A DNA stretch of 64,000 nucleotides from Tragulus kanchil (GCA_022376925.1 JAIOJX010000032.1:174493979-174557978); one strand, 5' to 3'; counted from the first letter of the stretch, positions 1 to 11,202 are shown. Program-made: numbers and translations. The notes: generated by a model not told the origin, from the letters alone.

Positions 1-678
1 GTCTTTTGAAGATAACGCGCCAGAGATAGAGTGCTCCAAGCAGTCGCGGGTCCTCCCCTCCTCTCACGTGTAGCTGGAGGGAGTCGAGATGTGCACGTGT
101 GTTCATTTGTCCTCACTGTTTCAGTGCTGACAAGCCATGGTACAGACACATTTCTTCATTAACTAAGACTTCTCTAGTCCCTTGTTTCAGTGGGCGGTTG
201 ACTTGGGGTAAGATGAGACAGACAGCTTTGTCAGGTCAACCGCTGGAGGTGGCGCTCGTCAGGCTCCAGTCTCGAGGGCCACTGGGCGGTGGGTCGCCCC
301 TGTGTCGCCTTGTCACCTGCCTGTCTTCCCACGGGTGGTGGGCGGGCCTCACCGGTCGCAGGAAGACTGTTCTCAGAGTCAAGGGTGTGCAGCTGCAGGT
401 GGTCTTCGAGAAGCATCCTCTGAAACCGCCTCTAAAGGCGCTCAGGGCCCCACTTAAAAGCAGTGAGGAGCAGAGAGTGCTGTCCACCAGGGCTTGATCT
501 GGATGCGGATCGAGAGACCCCCCGCGTCCTCCTTTCCGAGGCAGCTCTGGCCCTGCCCCTGCCCCGCGGAGCGGGAGGGCAGCTCTCCCGCGAGAGGAGG
601 GCGCTGCTGGCAAGGCGGCCGCTGGCCGGCGGGGACACAGTGCCGCCCCCGACAGACGGCTGTCTCTGTTTGCTCTAG
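1..678 (+). other. SETD3: SETD3 intron sequence upstream of the first visible exon
   Basis: This stretch is GC-rich and single-copy in the window, and no exon could be recognised in it. It ends with a pyrimidine-rich tract and an AG acceptor directly before the exon at 679. Several open frames run through the CpG-rich part (about 430-670), but none resembles SETD3 or another known protein. Confidence 0.6.
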
Positions 679-839
679 AGGAACTGAAGGAGCACTTGCT
701 GGGAGACAATGCCATCGACAGAATCTTCACCTTGGGGAACTCTGAGTATCCTGTCAGCTGGGACAATGAGGTCAAACTGTGGACATTTCTTGAAGATCGA
801 GCCTCACTTCTTCTAAAAACATACAAAACAACCATTGAG
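679..839 (+). CDS. SETD3: SETD3 internal coding exon, near the 3' end of the gene
   Basis: SETD3 is the SET-domain enzyme that methylates a histidine of actin (His73), acting mainly in the cytoplasm. This 161-base exon starts with two bases that complete a split codon, then encodes 53 residues beginning ELKEHLLGD and including IDRIFTLGN, VSWDNEVKLW and FLEDRASLLLKTYKTTIE. These match the C-terminal, Rubisco-LSMT-like substrate-binding region of mammalian SETD3 as I remember it. The acceptor is a pyrimidine tract ending ctctag at 673-678. The donor is gag|gtaatc, with gt at 840-841. The exon ends in phase 0, which fits the next exon starting with GAA GAC AAG. Earlier exons lie upstream of the window. 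Identification rests on remembered homology, not a search. Confidence 0.93.
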
Positions 840-1649
840 GTAATCTGGCTGATCGAATGAGGACTTGTGCTTTGTTCTAAAAGATGTTTGATGAGAGATT
901 CTTAAATGTAAATCACTGTAATTCTTTAGCAAAATCATTGTGTACTTGACAGTGTTCATTCAGCTTACTTAGGAGGAGGAAGTGGCAACCCACTCCGGTA
1001 TTCCTGCCTGGGAAACCCCGTGGACAGAGAAGCCTGATGGGCTACAGTCCATGGGATCGCGGAAGAGTTGGACATGACTTAGCAACTAAACAACAGCAAA
1101 ATTCAGCTTATGAATGTTTTTCTGTTTAACATGTGTACCTTTACCAAAAGAGTCATATTGAGACATTGTTGATTCGAAGATAATTTTTTTTAAATAATTT
1201 AATGCTTTTTTATAATTTCTAACTCAATGCAAGCAAACGTAAGTTTTTTTGTGTGCTTCCAAAGTTTCCTCCGGGGTCACTGACTTCAAGTACCTGTCAT
1301 TAATCCTTCAGTCCGCCAAGCGCGAGCCCTGGGCTCCATCAGGCACAGGACACAGTGGGTTTAGAAATAAGTGAAGTCCTGTCAGCGTCCAGGCACGTGT
1401 GATTCCAGCTCTTCTTTTGTTTTATGATCACTTATTTCGGTGTAATTTACTTACAGTCAGATTCACATTTCTGAAGTGTACGCTTGGGTGTAGGTGCGCA
1501 GTCACATGGCCCCCGCCACGATCAAGCTCTAGAGTCCTCTGTCCCCCTCTTGTGCCCTTGTGCCCGGCAGCCACCAGTCTGCCTTCTGTTGCTGTGGTTT
1601 TGCCAGTTTCACGATTTGCTGTAGTTAGTTTTGCTGTTTCCTCTCCCAG
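840..1649 (+). other. SETD3: Last SETD3 intron
   Basis: The intron runs from the gtaatc donor at 840 to the acceptor ctctcccag at 1641-1649. It holds a 5'-truncated Bov-tA SINE and the start of the first ~1.1 kb direct duplication (from 1207). In the second arm the same intron end occurs again before the repeated exon at 2763. Confidence 0.75.
968..1100 (+). mobile_element. 5'-truncated Bov-tA SINE in the SETD3 intron
   Basis: The 3' two-thirds of a Bov-tA element is present: the aagtggcaacccactcc block, the gggctacagtccatggga block and the pegacatgac-type tail block ending in an A-rich stretch. A perfect 10-base target-site duplication, attcagctta, flanks it at 958-967 and 1101-1110. The insertion is therefore a genuine retroposition event. 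Confidence 0.85.
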
Positions 1650-2201
1650 GAAGACAAGTCCTTCTTGAAAGCCCACGACCTCTCTGTCCGTGCCACGATG
1701 GCCGTCAAGCTGCGCCTGGGAGAGAAGGAGATCCTGGAGAAAGCTGTCCGGAGCGCCGCGGCAAACCGGGAGTGCTGCCGGCGGCAGCTGGAGGAGCGGG
1801 CCCCGCTGCCCCAGTACGAGGAGAGCAGCCCGGCGCTGCTGGAGGGCGTGGCGGACGCGCGGCTGCCGCTGGTCCTCAGGAACCTGGGCGGGGAGGCCGG
1901 CACGCAGGAGGCCCTGAGCCTCACCGAGGCCGTCCGCAGGGCCAAGGCCGCAGAGCACGGGCTGGTCAACGGTGAAAACTCTATCCCCAACGGGACCAGG
2001 TTAGAAAAGGAAAGTTTAACTCAGGAGGAAAGTGAAAGAGCGACTGGAGACACCAGAGAGCCTCCTTCCGACAGCGCCGGGGACGGCGGCGGCGCTCGAG
2101 CTCCGTCGAGGGTACGAACAGCCCCGTTGACACGGCTCTGTTTCCCTGTTCACAGTTTTCTTTCTGCTGAGAGGAGAATATGTTTTTGCTGCTTTATATA
2201 A
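1650..2201 (+). pseudogene. SETD3: SETD3 terminal coding exon, first (frameshifted) copy
   Basis: This repeats the terminal SETD3 exon: EDKSFLKAHDLSVR, then MAVKLRLGEKEILEKAV, then LPLVLRNL and GLVNGENSIPNGTR. It matches the copy from 2763 up to about 2086. Then it lacks three bases, one C in a ctccgag context and one G in a run of four Gs, five bases in all. The reading frame shifts and runs on to a TAA at 2199-2201, giving a tail (ARAPSRVRT onwards) unlike the other copy. Both copies keep the acceptor ctctcccag. Because deletions cluster at the end of first arms throughout this window, I take this as an artefactual or defective duplicate rather than an alternative exon. Confidence 0.7.
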
Positions 2202-2288
2202 AATGAGTTTTTTAAGTTATTTAAAGAATCTAGCTTCCCTTTCTGATTGAGATTGCCATCTTGCTTTTAGGCCAGGCCGCGCAGTGAC

Positions 2289-2304
2289 GGCACCAGGGGG
2301 CAGG
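2289..2304 (+). promoter_or_regulatory. CTCF-type motif, first arm
   Basis: The sequence ggcaccagggggcagg matches the CTCF core CCACCAGGGGGC closely, in + orientation. It lies in the SETD3 3' UTR sequence of the first arm and is repeated at 3407-3422. Confidence 0.5.
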
Positions 2305-2762
2305 CGCCGGGAAGGCCACAGGCCCACTGTTTTATATTCTACTCAATGCACGTAAGTTTTTTTGTGTGCTTCCAAAGTTTCCTCCGGGGTCACTGACTTC
2401 AAGTACCTGTCATTAATCCTTCAGTCCGCCAAGCGCGAGCCCTGGGCTCCATCAGGCACAGGACACAGTGGGTTTAGAAATAAGTGAAGTCCTGTCAGCG
2501 TCCAGGCACGTGTGATTCCAGCTCTTCTTTTGTTTTATGATCACTTATTTCGGTGTAATTTACTTACAGTCAGATTCACATTTCTGAAGTGTACGCTTGG
2601 GTGTAGGTGCGCAGTCACATGGCCCCCGCCACGATCAAGCTCTAGAGTCCTCTGTCCCCCTCTTGTGCCCTTGTGCCCGGCAGCCACCAGTCTGCCTTCT
2701 GTTGCTGTGGTTTTGCCAGTTTCACGATTTGCTGTAGTTAGTTTTGCTGTTTCCTCTCCCAG

Positions 2763-3248
2763 GAAGACAAGTCCTTCTTGAAAGCCCACGACCTCTCTGT
2801 CCGTGCCACGATGGCCGTCAAGCTGCGCCTGGGAGAGAAGGAGATCCTGGAGAAAGCTGTCCGGAGCGCCGCGGCAAACCGGGAGTGCTGCCGGCGGCAG
2901 CTGGAGGAGCGGGCCCCGCTGCCCCAGTACGAGGAGAGCAGCCCGGCGCTGCTGGAGGGCGTGGCGGACGCGCGGCTGCCGCTGGTCCTCAGGAACCTGG
3001 GCGGGGAGGCCGGCACGCAGGAGGCCCTGAGCCTCACCGAGGCCGTCCGCAGGGCCAAGGCCGCAGAGCACGGGCTGGTCAACGGTGAAAACTCTATCCC
3101 CAACGGGACCAGGTTAGAAAAGGAAAGTTTAACTCAGGAGGAAAGTGAAAGAGCGACTGGAGACACCAGAGAGCCTCCTTCCGACAGCGCCGGGGACGGC
3201 GGCGAAGGCGCTCCGAGCTCCGTCGAGGGGTACGAACAGCCCCGTTGA
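2763..3248 (+). CDS. SETD3: SETD3 terminal coding exon, second (intact) copy
   Basis: The exon starts after the acceptor ctctcccag and is in phase with the exon at 679-839, whose last codon is GAG. It encodes the end of the substrate-binding domain (KAHDLSVR, LGEKEILEKAV, APLPQYEESS, LPLVLRNL) and then a hydrophilic tail with GLVNGENSIPNGTR. It ends at a TGA at 3246-3248, with C-terminus GYEQPR. The last ~25 residues are low in complexity and do not resemble the human tail I remember, which is plausible for a fast-evolving end. This is the likelier true terminal exon, because the first copy carries frameshifting deletions. On the present sequence a transcript would meet the defective copy first. 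Confidence 0.88.
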   Translation, partial: EDKSFLKAHDLSVRATMAVKLRLGEKEILEKAVRSAAANRECCRRQLEERAPLPQYEESSPALLEGVADARLPLVLRNLGGEAGTQEALSLTEAVRRAKAAEHGLVNGENSIPNGTRLEKESLTQEESERATGDTREPPSDSAGDGGEGAPSSVEGYEQPR

Positions 3249-3406
3249 CACGGCTCTGTTTCCCTGTTCACAGTTTTCTTTCTGCTGAGAGGAGAATATG
3301 TTTTTGCTGCTTTATATAAAATGAGTTTTTTAAGTTATTTAAAGAATCTAGCTTCCCTTTCTGATTGAGATTGCCATCTTGCTTTTAGGCCAGGCCGCGC
3401 AGTGAC

Positions 3407-3422
3407 GGCACCAGGGGGCAGG
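3407..3422 (+). promoter_or_regulatory. CTCF-type motif, second arm
   Basis: The same ggcaccagggggcagg motif sits about 160 bases after the SETD3 stop codon, in + orientation. It faces the minus-oriented motif at 14961. Binding is inferred from the motif alone. Confidence 0.5.
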
Positions 3423-4022
3423 CGCCGGGAAGGCCACAGGCCCACTGCGGGGAGACGCATGCTCTTCTGGGCAGGGGTCGCTTCCCTGTCCGCTGTGCTT
3501 CCGTGGGCCTGGCACCTCGGCAGCCAGAAGGCGGGCCCACCCTGCCTCGTGCCCGCCGTGCGACGGTGGGGGAGGCGACTGCCCGGAGGGAAACAGGCTT
3601 GGGGTGGGGAACCCAGGAGTCTGGGCAAGTAAAAAAATTCCCCTAGGAAAAATCATCCCCAGTCCCAAGAGACAAGGAAAGGTGGCAGCCTTGTTTTTAA
3701 TAGTTTTAAATGTTGATGATAATCCTAACTGCATAAACACAGACACACACATCTATCTAGTGATTTTTAAAGATTTGTTTACTTTGTGCTTTGTTTTACT
3801 GTGTTAAGAGCTTGTCCTTTCTCCTGGAATCGAAGTAGGACATGCATCCTCCTCCTGAGGTTCTCTGTCGGTTCGGGCCGTGCAGCGCCGTGGCCGCCCT
3901 CCGCCCTGGCGACGGAGCCCGCGAGGGCGGCGCAGCCGTGTCCAGGCGGGGCCGCTCCCAGCCGCTCTGTTGTCACAGCAAGCTGGCGATTTTCAAAGCT
4001 ACACTTTTGAGTAAAAAGCCTT

Positions 4023-4028
4023 ATTAAA
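4023..4028 (+). terminator. SETD3: Candidate SETD3 polyadenylation signal ATTAAA
   Basis: ATTAAA lies about 775 bases after the stop codon and is followed by a G/T-containing stretch (gtggttaatatctttgtc). It is the first reasonable signal seen before the Bov-tA element at 4101. No transcript evidence is available. Confidence 0.35.
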
Positions 4029-4100
4029 AAGGAAAACGTGGTTAATATCTTTGTCTATTCCTTTTCCTTGGAGTGTGAGAGGCCCCTTGAGTCAAAGTGA

Positions 4101-4286
4101 AACTGTGAGTCAGTCAGTCGTGCCTGGGCTCTTCGGAGCCCGCCAGGCCCTTCAGTCCATGGGATGCTTCAGGCAAGAACACTGGAGTGGCCGTTCCCTT
4201 CTCTGGGGAATGTTCCAGACCCAGGGATGCAACCCAGATGTCCCGCCTTGCAGGTGGATTCTTCACTGTCTCAGCCACCTCTGTGT
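4101..4286 (-). mobile_element. Bov-tA SINE
   Basis: Read on the + strand it shows the antisense order: gtcagtcgtg, tccatgggatg, caggcaagaacactggagtgg, then the tRNA-like part acccagggatgcaacccag. It is diverged from consensus. Confidence 0.8.
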
Positions 4287-4289
4287 AAG

Positions 4290-5100
4290 CCGTCCTGCTC
4301 ACCAGGAGCAGGCTGCGCACCTGACCCGTGTGTGCGTGCTCCCCCGGGGCTCAGAGGTGGCCGAGAGGCCAGCGCTCGGCACCCTGCCCGCCCGCAGCAC
4401 CGGGAGCACTGGAAGAAAGGGTCTCAGTGTCGGGGGGAGATAGAGGCGTGGCGTGGTGTCCGGGGAGGGAGGTGGGTCCATCCCCAGAAGGCCGCCAGCA
4501 TTCACTGCCGGTCATCCTCAGGGACACGTTCCTGTTTGCACGTTGTCTCTGATGTCATATGAAGTACATCACTTTTTTTGAAAACCGCCATGTGAACCCT
4601 CTGCATGGCCCTCTGGGGGTCGGCACACAGGTGACTTCAGGACGTTCTCAGTGTTTCTCCGTGGAGAGGACACGGCTCTGCCAGGCACGCGCTTCGCTGT
4701 CTGTGGCGGCCGCCCTGCCTCCCGGGCTCGGCACGGAGCGGCCCGCTGCCCGTGGCCGCTGGCGGCGGGTTTCCTCTTTCCGTGAGGTCGGTGCCCGTAA
4801 CTCCCTGGGGAGTTCATCACGTGAACACGATTTCAGCTTCCTCGTGAGAGGTGGCCCGGGACTCCCGCTCCTTTACCAAAAGTGTGAACGCGTCTGGGAG
4901 ACGCACGTGCTCATTTCCTAAAGGCAGAAGTGCAGGGGGTTCAGGGAGGTGTGTATCTGGAACAGAAGCCCCAGAGAGGGGCCCACGCAGAGCTGGTTGT
5001 CTGTAGATGAATTTCTCACCGGAGATCAGCCTGCAAATCTAATGTTCAGTGTGCTCTTTGAAAAATGTATGTACAGGTAAGACAAACCAGCTTCATGACA
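4290..5100. other. Single-copy intergenic DNA
   Basis: The stretch is moderately GC-rich and lies between the SETD3 3' flank and duplication 2. I see no gene, RNA gene or clear repeat. Confidence 0.5.
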
Positions 5101-7317
5101 GGGAGTAAAATGCTCCCTGGAGAAGATTGCTGTTGAGGAGGCCCTGGCCTGGGGTGGGGCTGAGCCCTGGCCCTCGGGGCGCCGCTGGAGTGTGGGGGCG
5201 CCACACGCTCAGGGCTCAGTGCCTTCATTAACTTGGGAGCTGAGAGAATACTCAAGTTTTCCACAGTACCTGCTTGAAAATTCGGAAACTACTCTGTCCA
5301 CTAATTCCCCATCCAGAGGGTCTGTTCGTTAAGGTTATTGGACCAAAGAGTGATCGCATAGGTGAGGCTCCCTCTGGTGAAAACAGCGTTCATAGAGCAC
5401 TCAGGGTTGGAAGGCAGAGCGCTGAGCAAATTGGGTCGAACCGCCCCGACGCGCCCCCAGCGGGTCAGCGAGGCCACAGTGTGGATCACCGGCCCTCAGC
5501 ATCCGCGAGGGATGCAGCGCTGCGGCACCGACACTCGGATTCACAACTGAAGCATCTGAAAACTGAGGAGAGGTGATTAAATTCACGCTGAAGAATCCTC
5601 AGTGCCATCTGTCATGAAAATAGACCTTTCTCTCCAATCATTTTAAAGTTTACTTTCTTCTTAATGCTTCTGGATATGAGGCAGCTCGGGCTAGTCGTTG
5701 GAAAAATGCCAGCTTCTGCTTCTGTTTCGTTAGCTCTGTGTGTTATTTGTGTAAACAGTTAGCAATTAGATTTCACCAGCCTCGAAAAATCACCCCATTT
5801 TTCCACACAAGCTGGCAATTGATGGGTGGTTTCCCCCAATAGTTTCTAGAATAGGCTCACTGGAAGATGTGTTTAATTTTTTGTGCGTGTGAGAGATGGG
5901 TAAGACATCAAAAATACAATATTTGTAGGTTCCCAACATGCAGGGTTATGCAAAATCAAACTTTCACTTAAAAATGAGGGAATTCATCTTCGATAAATCA
6001 TTGCTTAAAACTATATTTTTGGTGGTTAATGCATGTATGTTGTAGTGAAAGAATTAAAAAAAAAGACAAACCAAAGAAACGACCTACAGCTTGAGTTCAG
6101 AACTGAAATAGTACTGCCTGTAAGAAAATCAGGAATCATGGTTCGCAGTGGTTGGTTTAGGGGGTGAGTTTCAGAAAACCCAATAGTGAAGTGTTGGCTG
6201 TGACCATGGCGGGCAAAGTGAGCTCCCTGGAGAAGATTGCTTGAGGAGGCCCTGGCCTGGGGTGGGCTGAGCCCTGGCCCTCGGGGCGCCGCTGGAGTGT
6301 GGGGGCGCCACACGCTCAGGGCTCAGTGCCTTCATTAACTTGGGAGCTGAGAGAATACTCAAGTTTTCCACAGTACCTGCTTGAAAATTCGGAAACTACT
6401 CTGTCCACTAATTCCCCATCCAGAGGGTCTGTTCGTTAAGGTTATTGGACCAAAGAGTGATCGCATAGGTGAGGCTCCCTCTGGTGAAAACAGCGTTCAT
6501 AGAGCACTCAGGGTTGGAAGGCAGAGCGCTGAGCAAATTGGGTCGAACCGCCCCGACGCGCCCCCAGCGGGTCAGCGAGGCCACAGTGTGGATCACCGGC
6601 CCTCAGCATCCGCGAGGGATGCAGCGCTGCGGCACCGACACTCGGATTCACAACTGAAGCATCTGAAAACTGAGGAGAGGTGATTAAATTCACGCTGAAG
6701 AATCCTCAGTGCCATCTGTCATGAAAATAGACCTTTCTCTCCAATCATTTTAAAGTTTACTTTCTTCTTAATGCTTCTGGATATGAGGCAGCTCGGGCTA
6801 GTCGTTGGAAAAATGCCAGCTTCTGCTTCTGTTTCGTTAGCTCTGTGTGTTATTTGTGTAAACAGTTAGCAATTAGATTTCACCAGCCTCGAAAAATCAC
6901 CCCATTTTTCCACACAAGCTGGCAATTGATGGGTGGTTTCCCCCAATAGTTTCTAGAATAGGCTCACTGGAAGATGTGTTTAATTTTTTGTGCGTGTGAG
7001 AGATGGGTAAGACATCAAAAATACAATATTTGTAGGTTCCCAACATGCAGGGTTATGCAAAATCAAACTTTCACTTAAAAATGAGGGAATTCATCTTCGA
7101 TAAATCATTGCTTAAAACTATATTTTTGGTGGTTAATGCATGTATGTTGTAGTGAAAGAATTAAAAAAAAAGACAAACCAAAGAAACGACCTACAGCTTG
7201 AGTTCAGAACTGAAATAGTACTGCCTGTAAGAAAATCAGGAATCATGGTTCGCAGTGGTTGGTTTAGGGGGTGAGTTTCAGAAAACCCAATAGTGAAGTG
7301 TTGGCTGTGACCATGGC
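5101..7317. repeat. Direct duplication 2 (arms 5101-6210 and 6211-7317)
   Basis: The arms are offset by 1110 bases, falling to 1107 after small deletions near the start of the second arm (gattgctgttgagg became gattgcttgagg, and ggggtgggg lost a base). The arms are otherwise the same single-copy, partly AT-rich DNA. The second arm ends in catggcgacagtgag, where unique sequence resumes. Confidence 0.95.
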
Positions 7318-8057
7318 GACAGTGAGACGCTTTTTATGTGATATACTGTGCTGTGTTTCGATTTAATAACGGAAATCGATCTGGCAAAATGAACATGTTT
7401 ATTGATATGCTATAGCCCATCCCCTGACCAAAGAATTTGGCTCACTTTTATTTAAATGTCAATTTCAGGTAAGTATAGTGTAGAATCTAGTAACCTCATG
7501 GAGGGTCACCCTACTCTTCTTAAGCAATAGCATCTTAAATAGTGTAAACCTAAAATTCTGTGTGTGAACTGAATTTGAGGAACTCAGATCGTGTTTGGAT
7601 GCACGAGTGAATTTGTTACTTAGATGAAGCCGCAGCGATGGGCCTGGGGGTTTGAGGGACTGGCAGGCGGGATGGAGCTCAGCCTGGCAGGAGGCACAGC
7701 CCGGGCCGTGCACACCTCAGTCCACCGAGGCGGGCTTCTGTGGATGTGGACCTGGATCGACCGCCAGCCATCGGGAGGGGCGCCGGACATGAAGAGATGA
7801 TGCTGTGTGTCTGGGGCACTTTGATCTCATTAATCACTGCACAGAGGCCGGGGAGCCTGGCAGCCACGGTGGCTGAGAGGGCAAGTTCCGGGGCGCATGG
7901 TTCTGGCTTTCTCTCCTGGGGCCCGCAGACAGTCTGGGGGTTTTTGTTCCTGCCTGAGGGCATCTCGTGCTTCCTACCTCTGGAGGGCCCTGGGAGCATG
8001 AGGTAATGGTGTAAAAGCTTCTGGCTCTGTGTTGGCCTCATGCTAAGCATTCAGTAA
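7318..8057. other. Single-copy intergenic DNA
   Basis: No gene or clear transposon is seen. A short stretch near 8040-8070 (ctaagcattcagtaaatgtg) looks like an ancient-repeat remnant. Confidence 0.4.
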
Positions 8058-10235
8058 ATGTGAGTTATTACTGTTTCCTCAGCCTGATCCGCTCCCAGGA
8101 GCAGGAAACGTGAGCGGGACTGGGGGGCGGGTGGGGGCAGCGCCCCCGTCCCTGCTCTGCAGGCAGAACTTCAGACCCGGACTGAGCAGCCGCTCTGTTC
8201 CTGGTGCGATGCCAGGTTCTGTAAGTCCGGATTCCTAAGAAGGCCTTGCTGCCCCCCGAGGTGGTGAGCCAGCCATTGGCACAAATAACCGTAAGCGGGC
8301 AGCTCTGCGCACTCTGAACTCAGGAGACGCAGCATTGGAGGACGCGGCACCTGGGCTTCCAGGGCTTCCTCTGGGAGCAGGGGGCCGGGGCAGGGCAGCG
8401 CCAGGCTGGGTGGGGAGCGTGAAGCTGAGCCCCGTCCCTCCCCGGGGAATCCTGCAGGAGGCTCCTGGGCTGGGCTGAGGCTCAGGGACTCCCAGGAGGC
8501 GCCTGCGCACTTCCACCTTCCTTGCAGTGAGTGAACTGTGGATGGAAAACGAGCGGTGGCCAGCTGCCTTAAACGCAAATGCCACCGTCAGTGTTTCCCA
8601 CAGAAGCAAGATAAAACCGCAGAGAGACCTGTGTTCGTGGACTCGGCCTGCCTGCGCGTGGGCCTGGGCAGGTTCACCCAGACGCTTGCCCTCATTTCAG
8701 AGCCAACTCCCGGGGTTACTCACAGCCGCCTAACGCCTCCACCCCTCCCCAGCCATGTCGGAGGCTACGGGGGGCCTTCCAGAGGAAGCTACGCCCAAAC
8801 CAGGTCTTCAGGTACCTTCCTTTTTTTATCTATCCCTAACAGAAAAGCTATAGTTCTTCACTAGTCATGTATGGATGTGAGAGCTGGACCATAAAGGAGG
8901 CAGAGCACCAAAGAATGGGTGCTTTTGAACTGGGGTGCTGGAGAAGACTCTTGAGAGTCCCTTGGGCTGCAAGGAGATCAAACCAGTCAATCCTAAAGGA
9001 AACCAACCCTGAATGTTCACTGGAAGGACCGATGCTGAAGGTGAAGCTCCCATACTTTGACCACCTGATGCAAAGAAACCCTCTGCACCTGATATTGGAG
9101 AAAATAGAAGAGAGAAGAGGAGACTGAATGGTGTCAGGACCGAAAGATGTGAGTTATTACTGTTTCCTCAGCCTGATCCGCTCCCAGGAGCAGGAAACGT
9201 GAGCGGGACTGGGGGGCGGGTGGGGGCAGCGCCCCCGTCCCTGCTCTGCAGGCAGAACTTCAGACCCGGACTGAGCAGCCGCTCTGTTCCTGGTGCGATG
9301 CCAGGTTCTGTAAGTCCGGATTCCTAAGAAGGCCTTGCTGCCCCCCGAGGTGGTGAGCCAGCCATTGGCACAAATAACCGTAAGCGGGCAGCTCTGCGCA
9401 CTCTGAACTCAGGAGACGCAGCATTGGAGGACGCGGCACCTGGGCTTCCAGGGCTTCCTCTGGGAGCAGGGGGCCGGGGCAGGGCAGCGCCAGGCTGGGT
9501 GGGGAGCGTGAAGCTGAGCCCCGTCCCTCCCCGGGGAATCCTGCAGGAGGCTCCTGGGCTGGGCTGAGGCTCAGGGACTCCCAGGAGAGCGCCTGCGCAC
9601 TTCCACCTTCCTTGCAGTGAGTGAACTGTGGATGGAAAACGAGCGGTGGCCAGCTGCCTTAAACGCAAATGCCACCGTCAGTGTTTCCCACAGAAGCAAG
9701 ATAAAACCGCAGAGAGACCTGTGTTCGTGGACTCGGCCTGCCTGCGCGTGGGCCTGGGCAGGTTCACCCAGACGCTTGCCCTCATTTCAGAGCCAACTCC
9801 CGGGGTTACTCACAGCCGCCTAACGCCTCCACCCCTCCCCAGCCATGTCGGAGGCTACGGGGGGCCTTCCAGAGGAAGCTACGCCCAAACCAGGTCTTCA
9901 GGTACCTTCCTTTTTTTATCTATCCCTAACAGAAAAGCTATAGTTCTTCACTAGTCATGTATGGATGTGAGAGCTGGACCATAAAGGAGGCAGAGCACCA
10001 AAGAATGGGTGCTTTTGAACTGGGGTGCTGGAGAAGACTCTTGAGAGTCCCTTGGGCTGCAAGGAGATCAAACCAGTCAATCCTAAAGGAAACCAACCCT
10101 GAATGTTCACTGGAAGGACCGATGCTGAAGGTGAAGCTCCCATACTTTGACCACCTGATGCAAAGAAACCCTCTGCACCTGATATTGGAGAAAATAGAAG
10201 AGAGAAGAGGAGACATCAGAGGATGGTGTCAGGAC
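8058..10235. repeat. Direct duplication 3 (arms 8058-9146 and 9147-10235)
   Basis: The offset is 1089-1090 bases. The unit holds GC-rich single-copy DNA followed by a BovB 3' fragment. The last ~25 bases of the first arm (gactgaatggtgtcaggaccg) are a degraded form of the second arm's gacatcagaggatggtgtc region. One extra pair of bases (gagagcgcc against gaggcgcc) differs near 9585. Confidence 0.95.
8862..9146 (+). mobile_element. BovB LINE 3' fragment, first arm
   Basis: The translation YGCESWTIKEAE, FELGCWRRLLRVPW and RRSNQSILKETNPE is the C-terminal end of the BovB (RTE clade) reverse-transcriptase polyprotein. The fragment is cut by the duplication junction. Confidence 0.9.
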
Positions 10236-10345
10236 CATGACTCAATGGACGTGAGTTTGAGCAGACTCCAGGGGGTGGTGAAGGACAGGGCGTGCTGCCG
10301 TCCTTGGGCAGAGTTGGGCACGACTGAGTGACTGAACTGAACAGA
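9952..10345 (+). mobile_element. BovB LINE 3' end, second arm
   Basis: The same C-terminal BovB coding relic continues here to the usual end, with the gatgg...gactcaatggacgtgag block and the final cgactgagtgactgaactgaac. Stop codons and base changes make it non-functional. Confidence 0.9.
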
Positions 10346-10632
10346 AAAGAGACTGGCCAGGGCTTTTAATTCCACAGTCTACAAAGTGTTAGATGACCTT
10401 AGTTTTCTCTTAGCCTAATTGTTATTCCTTCTCCCTCCCTCAGGAGGTTCATTTCTACTACCAAGTAATAGAGAATTTAAGTCTCTGATTTCCTGTCACA
10501 GCTTAAGTGCTTTGAACACTTGCCTCAGGGAACTAGAATCTTTTTCATGTTGATAGATACTACATTTCCAGATTATCTAACATTGTGGGATCTTCTGATG
10601 AGGAAGGGATGATAAGAGAGGACCCCAGCATC

Positions 10633-10812
10633 ATGGGGCTTCCCTGGTGGCCCAGCTGGTAAGGAATCTGCCTGCCATGTGGGAGACCGGGGTTCGATCC
10701 CTGGGTGGGGAAGACTCCCCGGAGAAGGGAGTGGCTGCCCCCCCAGGACTCTTGCCCGGAGAGTCCCATGGCTCGTCGACGGGGTGGCGAAGAGTCAGAC
10801 ACGGCAGAGTGC
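10633..10812 (+). mobile_element. Bov-tA SINE
   Basis: It starts ggcttccctggtggcccag, with the tRNA-like ggttcgatccctggg, then actcttgcccggagagtccc and gcgaagagtcagacacgg. Its 3' half occurs again at 11786-11905 in the second arm of duplication 4. Confidence 0.85.
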
Positions 10813-11017
10813 TCTTCTCTTCCCTGACAACCTCACAGCCCTGGGCTGACTGGGTTACTAGCGGTGACACCCCATTTCCTTTGCTGAAACAGGAGCCACA
10901 GGACCTGTAGCAAGACGCCTGTGTGAGAGCGGGAATGCAGGGGCTCAGCCCCACTGCCTCACACGAGGCTGCAAACATCCGTCCCCGAATGGCGGCATCT
11001 AAAAGACCACCTGCTCA

Positions 11018-11202
11018 CTGTTGACAGTAGCCAAGACATGGACGCAGCCCGAGTGTCCATCACCAGAGGGATGGACTGAGAAGTTGTGGCCCATATACAC
11101 AGGGAAACATTGCTACACACATTACATGTACACAGAGAAACATCACTCGGCCAATAAAGAGTGAAATAATGCCTCCTGCAGCAACGTGCATGGACCTAGA
11201 GA
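11018..11202 (+). mobile_element. L1 ORF2 3' fragment
   Basis: The series tagccaagacatggacgcag, gtgtccatcaccagag, gaaataatgcc and gcaacgtgcatggacctaga is the conserved end of L1 ORF2. It is repeated at about 12110-12294. A BovB element interrupts it, and the L1 resumes after it. Confidence 0.8.

Larger units (their letters stand above)
1207..3447. repeat. Direct duplication 1 (arms 1207-2329 and 2330-3447)
   Basis: The arms are offset by 1113 bases at the exon start and 1118 after the deletions. They carry the last intron end, the terminal SETD3 exon and part of the 3' UTR. The start of the second arm is a deletion-rich version of the first: ttttatattctactcaatgcacg against ttttataatttctaactcaatgcaagcaaacg, shown here in pieces. 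The end of the first arm lacks five bases. Confidence 0.95.
3249..4045 (+). other. SETD3: Probable SETD3 3' untranslated region
   Basis: This DNA follows the TGA of the intact terminal exon. No recognisable repeat covers it apart from the second arm of the duplication, which ends at 3447. A possible polyadenylation signal lies near its end. The 3' limit is an estimate. Confidence 0.5.

Noticed and set aside
236..835. Open frame of 199 residues on the − strand across the first exon
   Set aside because: It is the antisense shadow of the SETD3 exon and the GC-rich intron before it.
1650..3248. Two SETD3 terminal exons as mutually exclusive alternatives
   Set aside because: The copies are identical apart from deletions at the first arm's end, and fourteen other places in the window show the same kind of duplication in non-coding DNA.
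8862..10345. Functional reverse-transcriptase gene
   Set aside because: Only the last part of the BovB protein is present and the frame is broken; these are 5'-truncated relics.
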